Positions 26,387-35,662 are shown, numbered from the stretch's first letter. The stretch is 64,000 nucleotides of DNA from Brevibacterium linens ATCC 9172 (GCF_900169165.1 NZ_FXYY01000013.1:1-64000), one strand, 5' to 3'. Program-made: numbers and translations. Notes: generated by a model from the sequence alone, not told the origin.

Positions 26387-27448
26387 TCAGGCGCGGGGGT
26401 CGACGATGATCTTCACGTGCTGCTCGTTGTTGTTGATGAGCTCGTCGAACCCGCCCGAGATGAGCTCGTCCAGGCCGATGCGTGCGGTGATGAAGGCTGA
26501 GAGATCGATGGTGCCGCCGGCGGCCAGTCTGATCGTCTCCGGGTGGTCGCCGGAGTAGCCGATGGTTCCTCGCAGGTCGATCTCCTTGAGGACCAGCTTC
26601 GGCATATCGACCTCGGGCTTATGCCCCCAGATGGAGACGTTGACGATGACTCCGCCGGGACGGACGGCATCGAGGAGCATGTCCAGAACCGCGGGGACGG
26701 ACGAGCATTCGAATCCCACGTCGGCTCCACGTCCGCCCGTGCGCTCTCGGATGGTTTCGGCGACATCGAATTCTCGTGGATCGAGGACCTCGTCGGCAAC
26801 GCCTGTTGAGAGTGCCATCTGCTTGCGCGCCTCGGAGAGCTCGGAGATGTAGACGGTCAGTCCCTTGGCTTTGAGGACGGCGGCAGTGAGGAGGCCGATG
26901 GGTCCTGCGCCGCCGACGATGGCGGTCTGGCCGGATTCGGCGTCCGAGCGAACGACTGCGTGGTGGGCGACTGACAACGGTTCGATCAACGCAGCCTGAT
27001 CGAGTGGAATATCGCCGATCGGGTGCACCCAGCGACGCTGCACGACGATCTTCTCCGACAGTCCGCCACCACGGCCGCCGAGGCCGATGAAGTTCATGTC
27101 CTTCGACAGCTGATAGCTCTGGCCGGGGCCGGTGTCGACGTCTTCGGCAATGATGTAGGGCTCGACGACGACGTTCTGGCCGACGTTCAGGTCGGTGACG
27201 CCGTCGCCGAGGTGGGTGATCGTGCCGGAGAACTCGTGCCCCATGGTCACTGGGGCTGATTCGCCGGAGATCGGATGCGGGTGGCCCGCCGGCGGGACGA
27301 AGATCGGCCCCTCCAGATATTCGTGGAGATCGGTTCCGCAGATCCCGCACCAGGTGACGTCGATGGCGACTGTGCCTGGCCGCAATTCGGGTTCTGGGAT
27401 GTCTTCGATTCGGATGTCTTTGCGAGCGTGGAATCGTGCTGCCCTCAT
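26387..27448 (-). CDS. Zinc-dependent 2,3-butanediol dehydrogenase-like enzyme
   Basis: A 353-aa medium-chain Zn alcohol dehydrogenase. The catalytic-zinc Cys lies in TWCGICGTDLHEYL (about 37), then VTMGHEFSG and VVVEPYI. The Rossmann motif is AIVGGAGPIGLLTAAVLKA. The stretch HEYLEGPIFVPPAGHPHPISG is typical of butanediol/acetoin dehydrogenases (Bdh). The usual four-Cys structural zinc cluster is not seen. AAGGAC precedes the ATG at 27448; the longer frame upstream would run into the copper promoter. It probably interconverts acetoin and butanediol with NAD(H), but related polyols are possible. It is monocistronic and divergent from the copper ATPase gene. Confidence 0.85.
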   Translation of the reverse strand: MRAARFHARKDIRIEDIPEPELRPGTVAIDVTWCGICGTDLHEYLEGPIFVPPAGHPHPISGESAPVTMGHEFSGTITHLGDGVTDLNVGQNVVVEPYIIAEDVDTGPGQSYQLSKDMNFIGLGGRGGGLSEKIVVQRRWVHPIGDIPLDQAALIEPLSVAHHAVVRSDAESGQTAIVGGAGPIGLLTAAVLKAKGLTVYISELSEARKQMALSTGVADEVLDPREFDVAETIRERTGGRGADVGFECSSVPAVLDMLLDAVRPGGVIVNVSIWGHKPEVDMPKLVLKEIDLRGTIGYSGDHPETIRLAAGGTIDLSAFITARIGLDELISGGFDELINNNEQHVKIIVDPRA

Positions 27449-27558
27449 GATGAGTCCTTTCGTGGGGCGTATCCGTGCCATTCGGTGTTCTTCGACGCTA
27501 GAACGCTTGCGACGTGAGAGCCAGGGTTGCAGGCGATTGCATATGAGAGGCATCACCA

Positions 27559-27587
27559 TTGATTTATACCCCCTAGGGGTATAGATT
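27559..27587 (+). promoter_or_regulatory. Copper promoter with CsoR-type operator
   Basis: A -35 TTGATT (27559-27564) and -10 TAGATT (27582-27587) are 17 bp apart. The dyad TATACCCCCTAGGGGTATA (27565-27583; perfect 8-bp arms around CTA) fills the spacer. This is a typical CsoR operator. The -10 ends 6 nt before the ATG at 27594, so the transcript should be leaderless and repressed when CsoR is copper-free. Confidence 0.85.
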
Positions 27588-27593
27588 GTGGGT

Positions 27594-29777
27594 ATGGACA
27601 AGCCGCAGAATCATCGTCATTACGGAATGCAGTCTGCTGAGACAGGCCATTCCGCACACACTGAGACCATGGCCCACTCCGATCACGCTCGCCATGACCA
27701 CAGTGGTCATGGCGACCACTCCGGTCACGAGGCTCACTCCGGCCATTCGGGCCACGCGGGTCATGCCGGCCATGGCGATCACGTCGCGCAGTTCCGGAGG
27801 CTGTTCTGGATCATGCTCGTCATCGCCGTGCCCGTCGTCGCATTCAGTCCGATGTTCGGCCACCTCGTCGGATACGAGGTTCCCGACACCGGCATCCTCG
27901 GTGCGCTTCGCTGGCTCTCACCGATCCTCGGCACCGTCATGTACGTCTGGGGCGGAAAGCCGTTCCTGGCCGGCGGACTCGACGAGATCAAGGGGCGCAG
28001 TCCGGGCATGATGCTGCTCATTGCTTTGGCGATCACGGTCGCTTTCATCTCCTCCTGGGGGTCGTCGCTGGGCCTGCTCGACCCGCAGCTCGATTTCTGG
28101 TGGGAGCTGGCTCTGCTGGTCGTGATCATGCTCGCCGGCCACTGGATGGAGATGCGCTCACTGGCACTGACCACCTCGGCGCTCGACAGTCTCGCCGCGC
28201 TGCTGCCGGATGAGGCCGAGAAGATCATCGATGGGGAGGCGGTGAGCGTCGCTCCGTCCGACCTCGTCGTCGGGGACATCGTCCTCGTTCGACCCGGTGC
28301 CTCGGTGCCCGCCGACGGACGGATCATCGACGGTTCGGCCCATGTGGACGAATCCATGGTCACCGGAGAATCCGCGACGGTCCGACGCGGCGAAGGCGAC
28401 TCGGTTGTGGCCGGCACCGTCGCCGCCGATTCCGGGCTTCGAGTCGAGATCACCGCGATCGGTGACGACACAACGCTGGCCGGTATCCAGAAGCTGGTCT
28501 CCGACGCTCAGAGCTCGTCATCTCGAGCCCAGCGCATCGCTGATCGAGCCTCGGCATGGCTGTTCTGGTTCGCTCTCGGCGCTGCCGTGATCACAGCGGT
28601 CGTCTGGTCGCTCATCGGCATGCCGGACTCGGCGGTCGTGCGCACGATCACCGTGCTCGTCATCGCCTGTCCTCACGCCTTGGGGCTGGCCATTCCGCTG
28701 GTCGTGTCGATCGCCACCGAACGTGCCGCCCGTGCCGGCGTCCTCGTCAAGGACCGGCTCGCGCTCGAGACGATGCGCACGGTCGATTCCGTGCTCTTCG
28801 ACAAGACCGGCACTCTGACGAAGGGTCAGCCGACGGTCACCGCCATCGAAGTCGTCGAGGGTGCCGGGGCCACGCGGGCCGAGAGTGAAGTGCTCGGCCT
28901 GGCGGCTGCGGCCGAAGCCGACAGCGAGCACCCGTTGGCCGCAGCCATCGTCACGGCTGCGGCTGAATGGGGGGTCGACGTGCCGAGAGCCTCCGACTTT
29001 TCGTCGTCACCTGCGGTGGGGGTCAAGGCCGTCATCGCGGGCCAGACGGTCGAGGTCGGTGGTCCCAGACTGCTCGAGGCGCATGACGCGCCCGAGGCGA
29101 AGTCTGCGGAGGCCTGGCGAGCCGAAGGTGCCATCATCCTCCACGTGCTCGTCGACGGATCTGTCGTCGGTGCCCTGCGGTTGGCCGATGAGATCCGGCC
29201 GGAGTCTCGCGATGCCGTCGATGCTCTCCACGCCATCGGTGCACAGGTCGTGATGATCACCGGAGACGCCGAGGCGGTCGCGCAGTCTGTGGCCTCCGAG
29301 CTCGGCATCGACCGTGTCTTTGCCGGCGTTCATCCCGCCGACAAGGCGGCGAAGGTCTCCGAGCTGCAGGGGGAGGGGCGTCGTGTGGCGATGGTCGGTG
29401 ACGGTGTCAATGACGCTCCTGCGCTCGCGCAGGCCGATGTCGGCATCGCCATCGGGGCCGGAACCGATGTGGCCATCGGCTCTGCCGGAGTCATCCTCGC
29501 TTCCGACGATCCGCGGTCCGTGCTCTCGATCGTCGAACTCTCTCGGGCGACCTACCGGAAGATGAAGCAGAACCTGTGGTGGGCGGCCGGGTACAACCTG
29601 CTGTCGGTGCCGCTGGCGGCAGGAGTGCTCGCTCCTGTCGGATTCGTGCTGCCGATGAGTGTGGGTGCGATCCTGATGTCGATCTCGACGATCGTCGTCG
29701 CCCTCAATGCTCAGCTGCTGCGCCGACTCGACCTGCATCCGCAGGCGGTGGTTGGGCGAGTGCACTCCACGAGCTGA
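27594..29777 (+). CDS. copB: Copper-translocating P1B-type ATPase (CopB type)
   Basis: A 727-aa efflux pump. The N-terminus is a His-rich tail (about residues 1-62, repeated HxGH/GHSGH units) instead of CxxC metal-binding domains. The transmembrane metal site is CPH (Cys359 in [11 protein letters not shown]), the P1B-3 type, usually Cu2+/Cu+ and sometimes Ag+. ATPase motifs are VTGES, phosphorylated Asp403 in [11 protein letters not shown] in SEHPLAAAI, and [20 protein letters not shown]. The ATG at 27594 fits the leaderless promoter; an in-frame GTG at 27588 overlaps the -10. The CsoR operator directly upstream confirms copper control, though no csoR gene is in the window. Confidence 0.93.
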   Translation: MDKPQNHRHYGMQSAETGHSAHTETMAHSDHARHDHSGHGDHSGHEAHSGHSGHAGHAGHGDHVAQFRRLFWIMLVIAVPVVAFSPMFGHLVGYEVPDTGILGALRWLSPILGTVMYVWGGKPFLAGGLDEIKGRSPGMMLLIALAITVAFISSWGSSLGLLDPQLDFWWELALLVVIMLAGHWMEMRSLALTTSALDSLAALLPDEAEKIIDGEAVSVAPSDLVVGDIVLVRPGASVPADGRIIDGSAHVDESMVTGESATVRRGEGDSVVAGTVAADSGLRVEITAIGDDTTLAGIQKLVSDAQSSSSRAQRIADRASAWLFWFALGAAVITAVVWSLIGMPDSAVVRTITVLVIACPHALGLAIPLVVSIATERAARAGVLVKDRLALETMRTVDSVLFDKTGTLTKGQPTVTAIEVVEGAGATRAESEVLGLAAAAEADSEHPLAAAIVTAAAEWGVDVPRASDFSSSPAVGVKAVIAGQTVEVGGPRLLEAHDAPEAKSAEAWRAEGAIILHVLVDGSVVGALRLADEIRPESRDAVDALHAIGAQVVMITGDAEAVAQSVASELGIDRVFAGVHPADKAAKVSELQGEGRRVAMVGDGVNDAPALAQADVGIAIGAGTDVAIGSAGVILASDDPRSVLSIVELSRATYRKMKQNLWWAAGYNLLSVPLAAGVLAPVGFVLPMSVGAILMSISTIVVALNAQLLRRLDLHPQAVVGRVHSTS

Positions 29778-29793
29778 TCTCGGCGCAGACGAT

Positions 29794-29829
29794 TGAGGCG
29801 GGTGATGCCATTGAGCATCACCCGCCTCA
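29794..29829. terminator. Bidirectional stem-loop between copB and the VOC gene
   Basis: TGAGGCGGGTGATGC (29794-29808) pairs perfectly over 15 bp with GCATCACCCGCCTCA (29815-29829) around a 6-nt loop. It sits between two convergent genes and can end transcription from both sides. There is no U-tract. Confidence 0.8.
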
Positions 29830-29869
29830 GTGCGATCTGTCCGGTGGAGATGTTCGCACCGGCAGGTCG

Positions 29870-30829
29870 TCAGCGCGCCAGGGTCTCGTCGATGGAGCTG
29901 GTTCCGGTGGCCAGGGTGACCTGCGTGCCCCACGGGTCGACGACGCGCACGGAGCGTCCGTCATCGGCGAAGTCGAGGTTGTGCGTGCGCAGGCGAGCGA
30001 CGAGCGCGTCGAGGTCCTCGCGTCCGGGAACGGTGATCGCGACATCCCCGAGGCCGAGGCTGGCCGCGCGAGGGCCGGCGCCGCGGCTGTTCCATGTGTT
30101 CATGGCGACGTGGTGGTGGTATCCGCCCGCCGCCGCGAAGAGGACTCCGGGCATTGACGACAGCGACGGCTCGAAGCCGAGGGCATCGACGTAGAACTCG
30201 CGGGCCTGAGGGATGTTGCCGACCTGCAGGTGGACGTGGCCGACGATGCCGGGTTCGGCGGCAGTGTTCGCGAGGATGTCTTGATTCAGGTGGCGTTCGA
30301 GGAAGCGGTTCGGGTCAAGGTAGAGCGTGTCCATCTGGACCTCACCGTCGAGCGAGTGAGTCCATTCCGAACGGGCGCGGTCGACGTAGAGCTCGATGCC
30401 GTTGCCTTCGGGATCGGTGAAGTAGAACGCCTGGCTGACAAGGTGATCGCTGGAGCCGACGAAGGTGCTGTTGGTGTTCTGCGCGGCGTGGGCGACCGTG
30501 GCGGCCAGGGCTTCCTTGGTGTCGAACAGGAAGGCGGTGTGGAACAGGCCGGCCTGTTTGGCGTCGACGCCGGGCAGGCCCGGGGTGGCCACGAGCTTGA
30601 CCAGGGGAGTGGCGCCGCGGCCGAGCACACGGTGGACTTCGCCATCGCGGGCGGTCTCCTCGAGGGGTTCCATCGCCAGGGCGTTCGAGTAGTAGTTCGA
30701 CATCTTCTCGAGGTCGCCGACGCGCAGGGTCACCGCGTCCATTCCGGTGGCCGCGCTGAGTCGTTTCTCATCGACGGCGAGTGTCTGCGGGGCGGTGGAA
30801 GTTGGTGCCTGGATGGGGGTGGCGGTCAT
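29870..30829 (-). CDS. Two-domain VOC protein (extradiol dioxygenase/CatE-like)
   Basis: A 319-aa protein with two vicinal-oxygen-chelate modules, about 28-165 and 200-310. Metal-ligand-like positions appear in AGLFHTAFLF, GNGIELYVDR and VGHVHLQVGN. The family includes ring-cleaving extradiol dioxygenases such as B. subtilis CatE, as well as uncharacterised relatives; the YHHHVAMNTW stretch is shared with that group. AGGAG precedes the ATG at 30829. It stands alone with its own promoter and dyad, a layout typical of genes induced by quinones or catechols through MarR-type repressors. The true substrate is unknown. Confidence 0.8.
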   Translation of the reverse strand: MTATPIQAPTSTAPQTLAVDEKRLSAATGMDAVTLRVGDLEKMSNYYSNALAMEPLEETARDGEVHRVLGRGATPLVKLVATPGLPGVDAKQAGLFHTAFLFDTKEALAATVAHAAQNTNSTFVGSSDHLVSQAFYFTDPEGNGIELYVDRARSEWTHSLDGEVQMDTLYLDPNRFLERHLNQDILANTAAEPGIVGHVHLQVGNIPQAREFYVDALGFEPSLSSMPGVLFAAAGGYHHHVAMNTWNSRGAGPRAASLGLGDVAITVPGREDLDALVARLRTHNLDFADDGRSVRVVDPWGTQVTLATGTSSIDETLAR

Positions 30830-30862
30830 GCTGTTCTCCTGAGCGGATGGGCTGTTGGGTCC

Positions 30863-30892
30863 AGTCTAGATCAAGCTAGTTGAACATTCAAC
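30863..30892 (-). promoter_or_regulatory. Promoter with dyad for the VOC gene
   Basis: On the minus strand TTGAAT (30891-30886) and TAGACT (30868-30863) are separated by 17 bp. The dyad GTTGAACATTCAAC (30879-30892) covers the -35. Its size suits a MarR- or TetR-type repressor; no regulator gene is adjacent. Confidence 0.6.
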
Positions 30893-31001
30893 AAATAGGC
30901 TGATGACCCTATTCCCGATCCGCGCCGAAGGGAATCCGATCCCATTGAAGCCCCACGCTCTGAGTGACTGACTCGATGCGGCACCAGCGCACTCTCGTCG
31001 A

Positions 31002-31007
31002 TAGGCT
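31002..31007 (+). promoter_or_regulatory. Leaderless -10 element of the lipoprotein gene
   Basis: TAGGCT ends exactly 6 nt before the ATG at 31014, and no ribosome site is present. The -35 region is not recognisable. Confidence 0.55.
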
Positions 31008-31013
31008 GGTGCC

Positions 31014-31523
31014 ATGAGGTTCGATTCGAAGTCCGCCCCTGCTTTCGCCGGGCTCCTGACCGCCGCACTCATCGCCCTCAGTGGCTGCGGCTCCGATTCT
31101 GGCTCATCGTCGGAACCCGAAACGACTCCGACGGCGACTCTGGATGTCGTGGCGCAGGGCTTCGACTCCCTCGACGAGCTCGCGGATTATGTGGCGCAGT
31201 CCTTGGATGGTGTCGAGGTGAGTCTCGAGTCCGAGACGAACCCCGACTTCAACCAGGAGGCCGAACCCGAACGCCTCCATGTCGAGTTCGCCTCCGATGA
31301 GAACAGGGCCAAGGACTTGGAAGCCACGGCGTTCATCGTCCAGGCGACCTCACAGGCAGCCTTCGACTACGACATCCTCGTGGTCACGGGAGACGTCGCG
31401 GCGGGGGAATGGAGATACCTCTACGACCGTTCGACCGTCGAGGATCTCACCGCTGACGGTCGGATCGACGTTGCCGACATCTGGGACTCAGCCGAACAGA
31501 GCTTCGACACCATTCATCGCTGA
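31014..31523 (+). CDS. Putative lipoprotein of unknown function
   Basis: A 169-aa secreted protein. The first 25 residues form a signal peptide ending in the lipobox LSGC (about 22-25), followed by a Ser/Asp/Glu-rich linker. The remainder is acidic and soluble (EWRYLYDRSTVEDLTADGRI near the C-terminus) with no motif I recognise. The start at 31014 is supported by TAGGCT 6 nt upstream. It converges with the RraA-like gene, 12 bp between stops. Expected location is the outer face of the membrane. Confidence 0.7.
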   Translation: MRFDSKSAPAFAGLLTAALIALSGCGSDSGSSSEPETTPTATLDVVAQGFDSLDELADYVAQSLDGVEVSLESETNPDFNQEAEPERLHVEFASDENRAKDLEATAFIVQATSQAAFDYDILVVTGDVAAGEWRYLYDRSTVEDLTADGRIDVADIWDSAEQSFDTIHR

Positions 31524-31535
31524 GCCGCGGCTGCT

Positions 31536-32003
31536 CTATTTCTCGATGGCGACACCATCGGCGTCGGCGAAGACCATCGCTCCTGGGCGGATCGTCGCGC
31601 CGCCGATCTCCACGGTCACGTCGATCTCACCGGCACCGTCTTTCGCGCTCTTGCGCGGATTGCTGGCCAGAGCCTTGATTCCGAATTCCATCTCGGCCAG
31701 AGCTTCACGGTCGCGGACAGCGCCGTTGATGACGACTCCGTTCCAGCCGTTTCGGACCCCGGCCTCGGCGATCATGTCACCCATGAGGGCGGTGGCGATC
31801 GAACCGTCACCGTCGATGACGAGCACGGCGCCGTCGCCTGGCTGATTGAGGGTCTGCTTGACCAGTCCGTTGTCCTGGAAGCAGCGGATCGTGCGGGCCG
31901 GTCCGGAGAATGAGGTCTTGGCTCCGAAGTCGCCGAAGTTCAGAGCGATCGAATAGAGGTCGTCGCCGCGTTCGTCCCACAGGTCTGCTGTCGAAACTGT
32001 CAT
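31536..32003 (-). CDS. RraA-like protein (HMG/CHA aldolase or RNase E regulator fold)
   Basis: A 155-aa RraA-family protein, typical length. It begins TADLWDERGD and has the active-site region GDMIAEAGVRNGWNGVVING followed by the conserved AVRDREAL Arg-Asp pair. In E. coli RraA inhibits RNase E; many bacterial homologues are instead metal-dependent 4-hydroxy-4-methyl-2-oxoglutarate/oxaloacetate aldolase-decarboxylases that use the same Arg-Asp. The sequence cannot separate the two. AAAGGCAG precedes the ATG. It follows the desulfhydrase-like gene on the same strand by 38 bp and may share its transcript. Confidence 0.85.
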   Translation of the reverse strand: MTVSTADLWDERGDDLYSIALNFGDFGAKTSFSGPARTIRCFQDNGLVKQTLNQPGDGAVLVIDGDGSIATALMGDMIAEAGVRNGWNGVVINGAVRDREALAEMEFGIKALASNPRKSAKDGAGEIDVTVEIGGATIRPGAMVFADADGVAIEK

Positions 32004-32041
32004 CTGTCTGCCTTTCGTCGATGGTGGGTGGTGGGAGGTGC

Positions 32042-33064
32042 TCAGGTGAACGCCTGGGTGCGGGCGTAGAGTCCGGGGACTCCGCCGGAGTGGACGAAGA
32101 CGACCGTGTCCTCGGAAGGGAAGCGGCCGGATCTGATGAGGTCGATGAGACCGGCCGCAGCCTTGCCGGTGTAGACGGGGTCGAGGAGGATCCCCTCGGT
32201 GCGGGCGAAGAGGCGCACGGCCTCAGCCATCTCGGGTGTCGGCAGAGCGTAGCCGGTCCCGACATAGTCGCCGAGTCCCGTCGTGGCATCGCGGGGAACG
32301 TGCGGTAGGTCGAGGAATCTCGCCGTGGAATCGACGAGGTCGACGATCTTCGGTTCCTGCTCCGCTTGTGACCGGCTGACGTTGATGCCGATGATCGGGA
32401 CGGTGCTTCCTGCGCTGTGGAGTCCGACGATGAGCCCGGCCTGCATTCCGGCCGAGCCGCTGGGCGTGACGATCGTGGGGGAGTCCACTCCCTCCTCGGC
32501 GAACTGATCGAGCAGCTCGTGGGCACAGTCGACATAGCCGAGCGCGCCGATCGGATTCGACCCGCCCACGGGGATGATGTAGGGGATCCTGCCCTCGCCG
32601 CGCAGCTTCTCGGCCAGAATCTCGGCCTCGCCGAGGAGGTCAGCTCCGTGGCCGAGCACGGTGACCGAATCCGCGCCGAGGAGGTCGAAGAGCAGGAAAT
32701 TGCCCGTGTGCTCCGGAGGGTTCGCCCCTGCTGGGCCGAGTGCTGTGCCGTCGGGTCCGAGGTCCTCTTCGACGATGAGATGGCAGTCGAGGCCCTCGGC
32801 GCGTGCAGCGGATAAGGTCAGCCGACAGTGGTTGGACTGGACCCCGCCGACGGTGATGAGCGTGTCCGCTCCCTGGTTCAGTGCGTCGGCGATGAGGTAC
32901 TCGAGCTTGCGTGTTTTGTTCCCGCCCTGTGTCAGCCCCAGCCGGTCATCGCGTTTGATCCAGATCTGCGGTCCGCCGAGCTCGGCGGACAGTCGCCGCA
33001 GATGCTCGAGCGGTGTCGCGCCCGCGGTGTAGCGGCGACGGGGGATTTCGTTCAGGGCGACCAT
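32042..33064 (-). CDS. D-cysteine desulfhydrase/ACC deaminase-family PLP enzyme
   Basis: A 340-aa fold-type II PLP enzyme. The PLP lysine lies in TQGGNKTRKLEYL (about 47-59), followed by VGGVQSNHCRLTLSAA. Phosphate binding is in TPSGSAGMQAGLIVG. The family holds D-cysteine desulfhydrase (pyruvate, H2S and ammonia from D-cysteine) and ACC deaminase; lengths and the segment GANPPEHTGNFLLFDLLGA favour DcyD-like enzymes. The only ATG near the N-terminus is at 33064, with TAGACT 8 nt upstream and no good ribosome site, consistent with a leaderless start. A TTG at 33103 is the alternative. Confidence 0.85.
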   Translation of the reverse strand: MVALNEIPRRRYTAGATPLEHLRRLSAELGGPQIWIKRDDRLGLTQGGNKTRKLEYLIADALNQGADTLITVGGVQSNHCRLTLSAARAEGLDCHLIVEEDLGPDGTALGPAGANPPEHTGNFLLFDLLGADSVTVLGHGADLLGEAEILAEKLRGEGRIPYIIPVGGSNPIGALGYVDCAHELLDQFAEEGVDSPTIVTPSGSAGMQAGLIVGLHSAGSTVPIIGINVSRSQAEQEPKIVDLVDSTARFLDLPHVPRDATTGLGDYVGTGYALPTPEMAEAVRLFARTEGILLDPVYTGKAAAGLIDLIRSGRFPSEDTVVFVHSGGVPGLYARTQAFT

Positions 33065-33147
33065 GGTTCCCGAGTCTACCGAGCGGGTCGGCGAAGCTGG
33101 CAAGACACCGTTCAGGATTCGGGCAACGGCATGACAGCGGGTCGTCC

Positions 33148-33612
33148 TCAGCCGACGGACTCGACCTCACGAACAGCGTCGCCGCCCTTGCCCACGGGGG
33201 TGGTGTCTCTGACCGTCAGGGTCATGACCTCGTGGGTGTCCAGGTTCGTGTAGGACACCCAGGTGTACCCCTTGCCGGAGTCGGCTGAGGTCCGGTGCCA
33301 GCGTGTGGCGTGCCCGTCATTGTGTTCGGCGAGGGCAGCGACGACGTTGCGTGTGGCGAGGCGATCCATGACCGAGTCATCACCGATGCCGTAGGCGGTG
33401 ATCAGTTTGTCCGCGTACTTGACGGCACCCTTCGGGTGTCCCGAACTCTGGGGTGCCTGAGCGGCACTGGGCGCGGGTGCCTGAGCGGCACTGGGCGCGG
33501 GTGCTGAATCAACGGAGGCCGATGCCGGACCGACTGCGAGGCCCAGAGATGTGAGACCGGCTAGTGCAGCGACGCCCCACTTTGCGGCGTGAGTGCTGAT
33601 GAAGGCGGGCAT
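33148..33612 (-). CDS. Small secreted protein with an Ala/Pro repeat linker
   Basis: A 154-aa exported protein of unknown function. It has a Sec signal peptide (hydrophobic AALAGLTSLGLAVG, cleavage likely after ASA near residue 33). A linker contains two identical APSAAQAP units encoded by a perfect 24-bp tandem repeat. The 90-residue C-terminal domain begins GAVKYADKLITAYGIGDD and includes YTWVSYTNLDTHEVMTLTV; I do not recognise it. GAGGAG lies upstream of the ATG. There is no membrane anchor or cell-wall sorting signal, so release from the cell is expected. Confidence 0.7.
   Translation of the reverse strand: MPAFISTHAAKWGVAALAGLTSLGLAVGPASASVDSAPAPSAAQAPAPSAAQAPQSSGHPKGAVKYADKLITAYGIGDDSVMDRLATRNVVAALAEHNDGHATRWHRTSADSGKGYTWVSYTNLDTHEVMTLTVRDTTPVGKGGDAVREVESVG
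33455..33502 (-). repeat. Two perfect 24-bp tandem repeats in a coding linker
   Basis: Two identical 24-bp units, 33455-33478 and 33479-33502, each beginning GCCTGAGCGGCACTGG on the plus strand. They keep frame and encode the Ala/Pro linker of the secreted protein. The number of copies is likely to vary among strains. Confidence 0.85.
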
Positions 33613-33823
33613 GATGACTTCTCCTCTTCCGGGACAGGAACATTGCTGGAATCGAGTATCGTCATCCCAGGTGAGAGCCGATTCCCCGAGCCTGAACAGA
33701 AGCTGAGACGCGTCGTCGGAAATACGGAGGTTCTATTGCATTGCGATGACATCTCCGAGACATTCCGTCAGAAGGAGTCTTGTCCGAATCCGTGGATTCC
33801 GGACTGTGACAGATTCACAGCGG

Positions 33824-35131
33824 TTACGGAACCGAATCGTGACCGTCCTCTGTCCGATCCATCCAGTCCTTTCCATCGAGGATGCGAGCGACCATCATCG
33901 AACTCGCCTGGTCGCCAACCGCATTGACCGTGGTGGCCGGCGGATCGATGACGGTTCCGATGATCTGGACGATCGGCAGCGCCGTTGCTGGGAAGCCGTA
34001 GAGGGTGATGATCATGAGCTCGCCGATGAAGCCGCCAGAGGGGATTCCTGCCATGACCATTCCGGCCAGCAGCGCCACGGCGATGGCGATGAGGATGTTT
34101 TCCGGAGTGAAGAAGTCGCGCTGGAACACGGCAAAGAGGAAGGCGATCTTGAGGATCGCGGACAGGCTCGATCCTTCCATGTGGATCGTGGCGCCGATCG
34201 GCACGATCGTCTCCCGGATGTCCCGTGGGACTCCGATCTTCTCTCCGGCACGCAGGTTCGCTGGGATCGCCGCCACCGAGGACGACGTACCCAAGGAGAT
34301 CGCTGTGGGTTCGAGGATATTGCCCCAGAAGCGGGAGACGCCTCGGCGGCCGCCGGAGACGAAGGAGTAGAACGTGAAGGCGAGGATGAAGTAGGCGATC
34401 GCCACCGGATAGTAGACGAGGAAGGCGCGAACATAGTCCCCCACGAGCTGGGCGCCGAGGTCGCCGACGAGTGCGGCGAAGTAGGCGCCGAGGCCGATCG
34501 GGGCGTAGTACATGATGATTGAGGTGAACTTGAGGAACACCTCGGTGCCGGAATTGAGGAACTGGGCGAACGACTTGCCGGCGTCGCCGATCCTGCTGGT
34601 GGCGAAGCCGACGATGACGGCGAACACGATGAGGGCGAGCATGTGCTCGGCGGACAGGATCTTCGAGAAGTCGTCGACGACGACGGTTTGGACGAGCTGG
34701 TCACCGATGGGCCCGACGTCCTCGACGTTCTCCGGCTCCTGCATCTCCACTTCGACGCCGTCGGTGGCGTTGAAGATGCGCAGCGCGGCGACCATGACGA
34801 TGGAGGCGACGATGCCGGTGACGGCGAAGACTCCGAGCATACTGCCCATGATCTTGCCGAGTCGCGCCGCCGAGGACATTCCCGCGACCGCGGAGGCGAT
34901 GGAGAAGAACACGAGCGGCACGACGAGAGTGAACATCATATTGATGAACAGCGTGCCGAACGGCTTGATGACGGTGGCGCGTTCCCCGAAGACGAGGCCG
35001 ATGATCGCGCCGATGACCACCCCTGTGAGGATGAAGATCGGGAAGCGGTAGTTGCGCAGAATCCGGAGGAAGCCTGACGGCTCCGTCTTCGTCACGGAGG
35101 TCTGCGCAGGCGAGGCGTCGGGGGAGGGCAT
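33824..35131 (-). CDS. Dicarboxylate/amino acid:cation symporter (SLC1/DAACS family)
   Basis: A 435-aa membrane transporter related to GltP, DctA and GltPh. It starts with a cytosolic tail, then about eight helices with two re-entrant hairpins. HP1 carries LGTSSSVAAIPANL. The TM7 cation motif, NMDGT in most members, reads HMEGS here (GATIHMEGSSLS). The TM8 ligand region is NAVGDQASSMMVAR. The altered TM7 motif may change cation coupling or cargo. GAAAGG lies upstream of the ATG at 35131. It is monocistronic; likely cargo is an acidic or neutral amino acid or a C4-dicarboxylate. Confidence 0.9.
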   Translation of the reverse strand: MPSPDASPAQTSVTKTEPSGFLRILRNYRFPIFILTGVVIGAIIGLVFGERATVIKPFGTLFINMMFTLVVPLVFFSIASAVAGMSSAARLGKIMGSMLGVFAVTGIVASIVMVAALRIFNATDGVEVEMQEPENVEDVGPIGDQLVQTVVVDDFSKILSAEHMLALIVFAVIVGFATSRIGDAGKSFAQFLNSGTEVFLKFTSIIMYYAPIGLGAYFAALVGDLGAQLVGDYVRAFLVYYPVAIAYFILAFTFYSFVSGGRRGVSRFWGNILEPTAISLGTSSSVAAIPANLRAGEKIGVPRDIRETIVPIGATIHMEGSSLSAILKIAFLFAVFQRDFFTPENILIAIAVALLAGMVMAGIPSGGFIGELMIITLYGFPATALPIVQIIGTVIDPPATTVNAVGDQASSMMVARILDGKDWMDRTEDGHDSVP

Positions 35132-35276
35132 AGGCTCTGCCTTTCATATCAGCATCATTGTTCCGCCGACTGTGCGGCGTGGCGCCATGGCCCCGGCGAT
35201 CCTACCTGGGGCACAGCGACACCCGGCACATGGATGACCATGTACCGGGTTGTCGATGTTCGCTCGAGCCGACGAA

Positions 35277-35549
35277 TCAGCTCTCAGCTGACGAATCCTC
35301 GGCGCTCGAAGTGTCCGAGGATGGAGTCACGGCGGACTCGTCGATCGCCTCATGCGAGCCGTCCGGGAGGCGTCGGAGGGTCACACCTTCCGCTTCGGCG
35401 AGCTTCTCCAGGTCCTCTTCGGATACATCGTCGGCATATCCGGGAGTCGCACCATAGGCGACATCGGGTCCGCTGGCCCTCGCCCCGAGCTCGTCGAGCT
35501 TGTCGTTGATCTTGTCGACCTTCTTCTGTGAATCAGTCTGGTCGGTCAT
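35277..35549 (-). CDS. Small acidic protein, paralogue A of a PDGSH pair
   Basis: A 90-aa hydrophilic protein with no signal peptide or transmembrane segment. Residues about 38-72 carry a motif shared with the next upstream small gene: GY-x2-D-x-SEE-x-L, AE-x-EGV-x-L-x-R-x-PDGSH-x-A-x-DES. The tail is Ser/Glu-rich and probably disordered. GAGGTGA precedes the ATG at 35549. I cannot assign a function; size, charge and duplication resemble stress-induced or DNA/RNA-associated small proteins, but that is speculation. Confidence 0.6.
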   Translation of the reverse strand: MTDQTDSQKKVDKINDKLDELGARASGPDVAYGATPGYADDVSEEDLEKLAEAEGVTLRRLPDGSHEAIDESAVTPSSDTSSAEDSSAES

Positions 35550-35662
35550 CTGTCATCACCTCACTGCTGCGAAGACGCTGTACTCGTGACCATAGTCGTT
35601 TTCTTTGATTCGTCCAGGGGGTGCCTCGCTTGCAGACGCAGCGCCGGATACAGAGCCGATGT

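Noticed and set aside
33455-33502. 24-bp repeats as a CRISPR fragment
   Set aside because: The units are directly adjacent with no spacers, stay in frame and encode a linker in a secreted protein.
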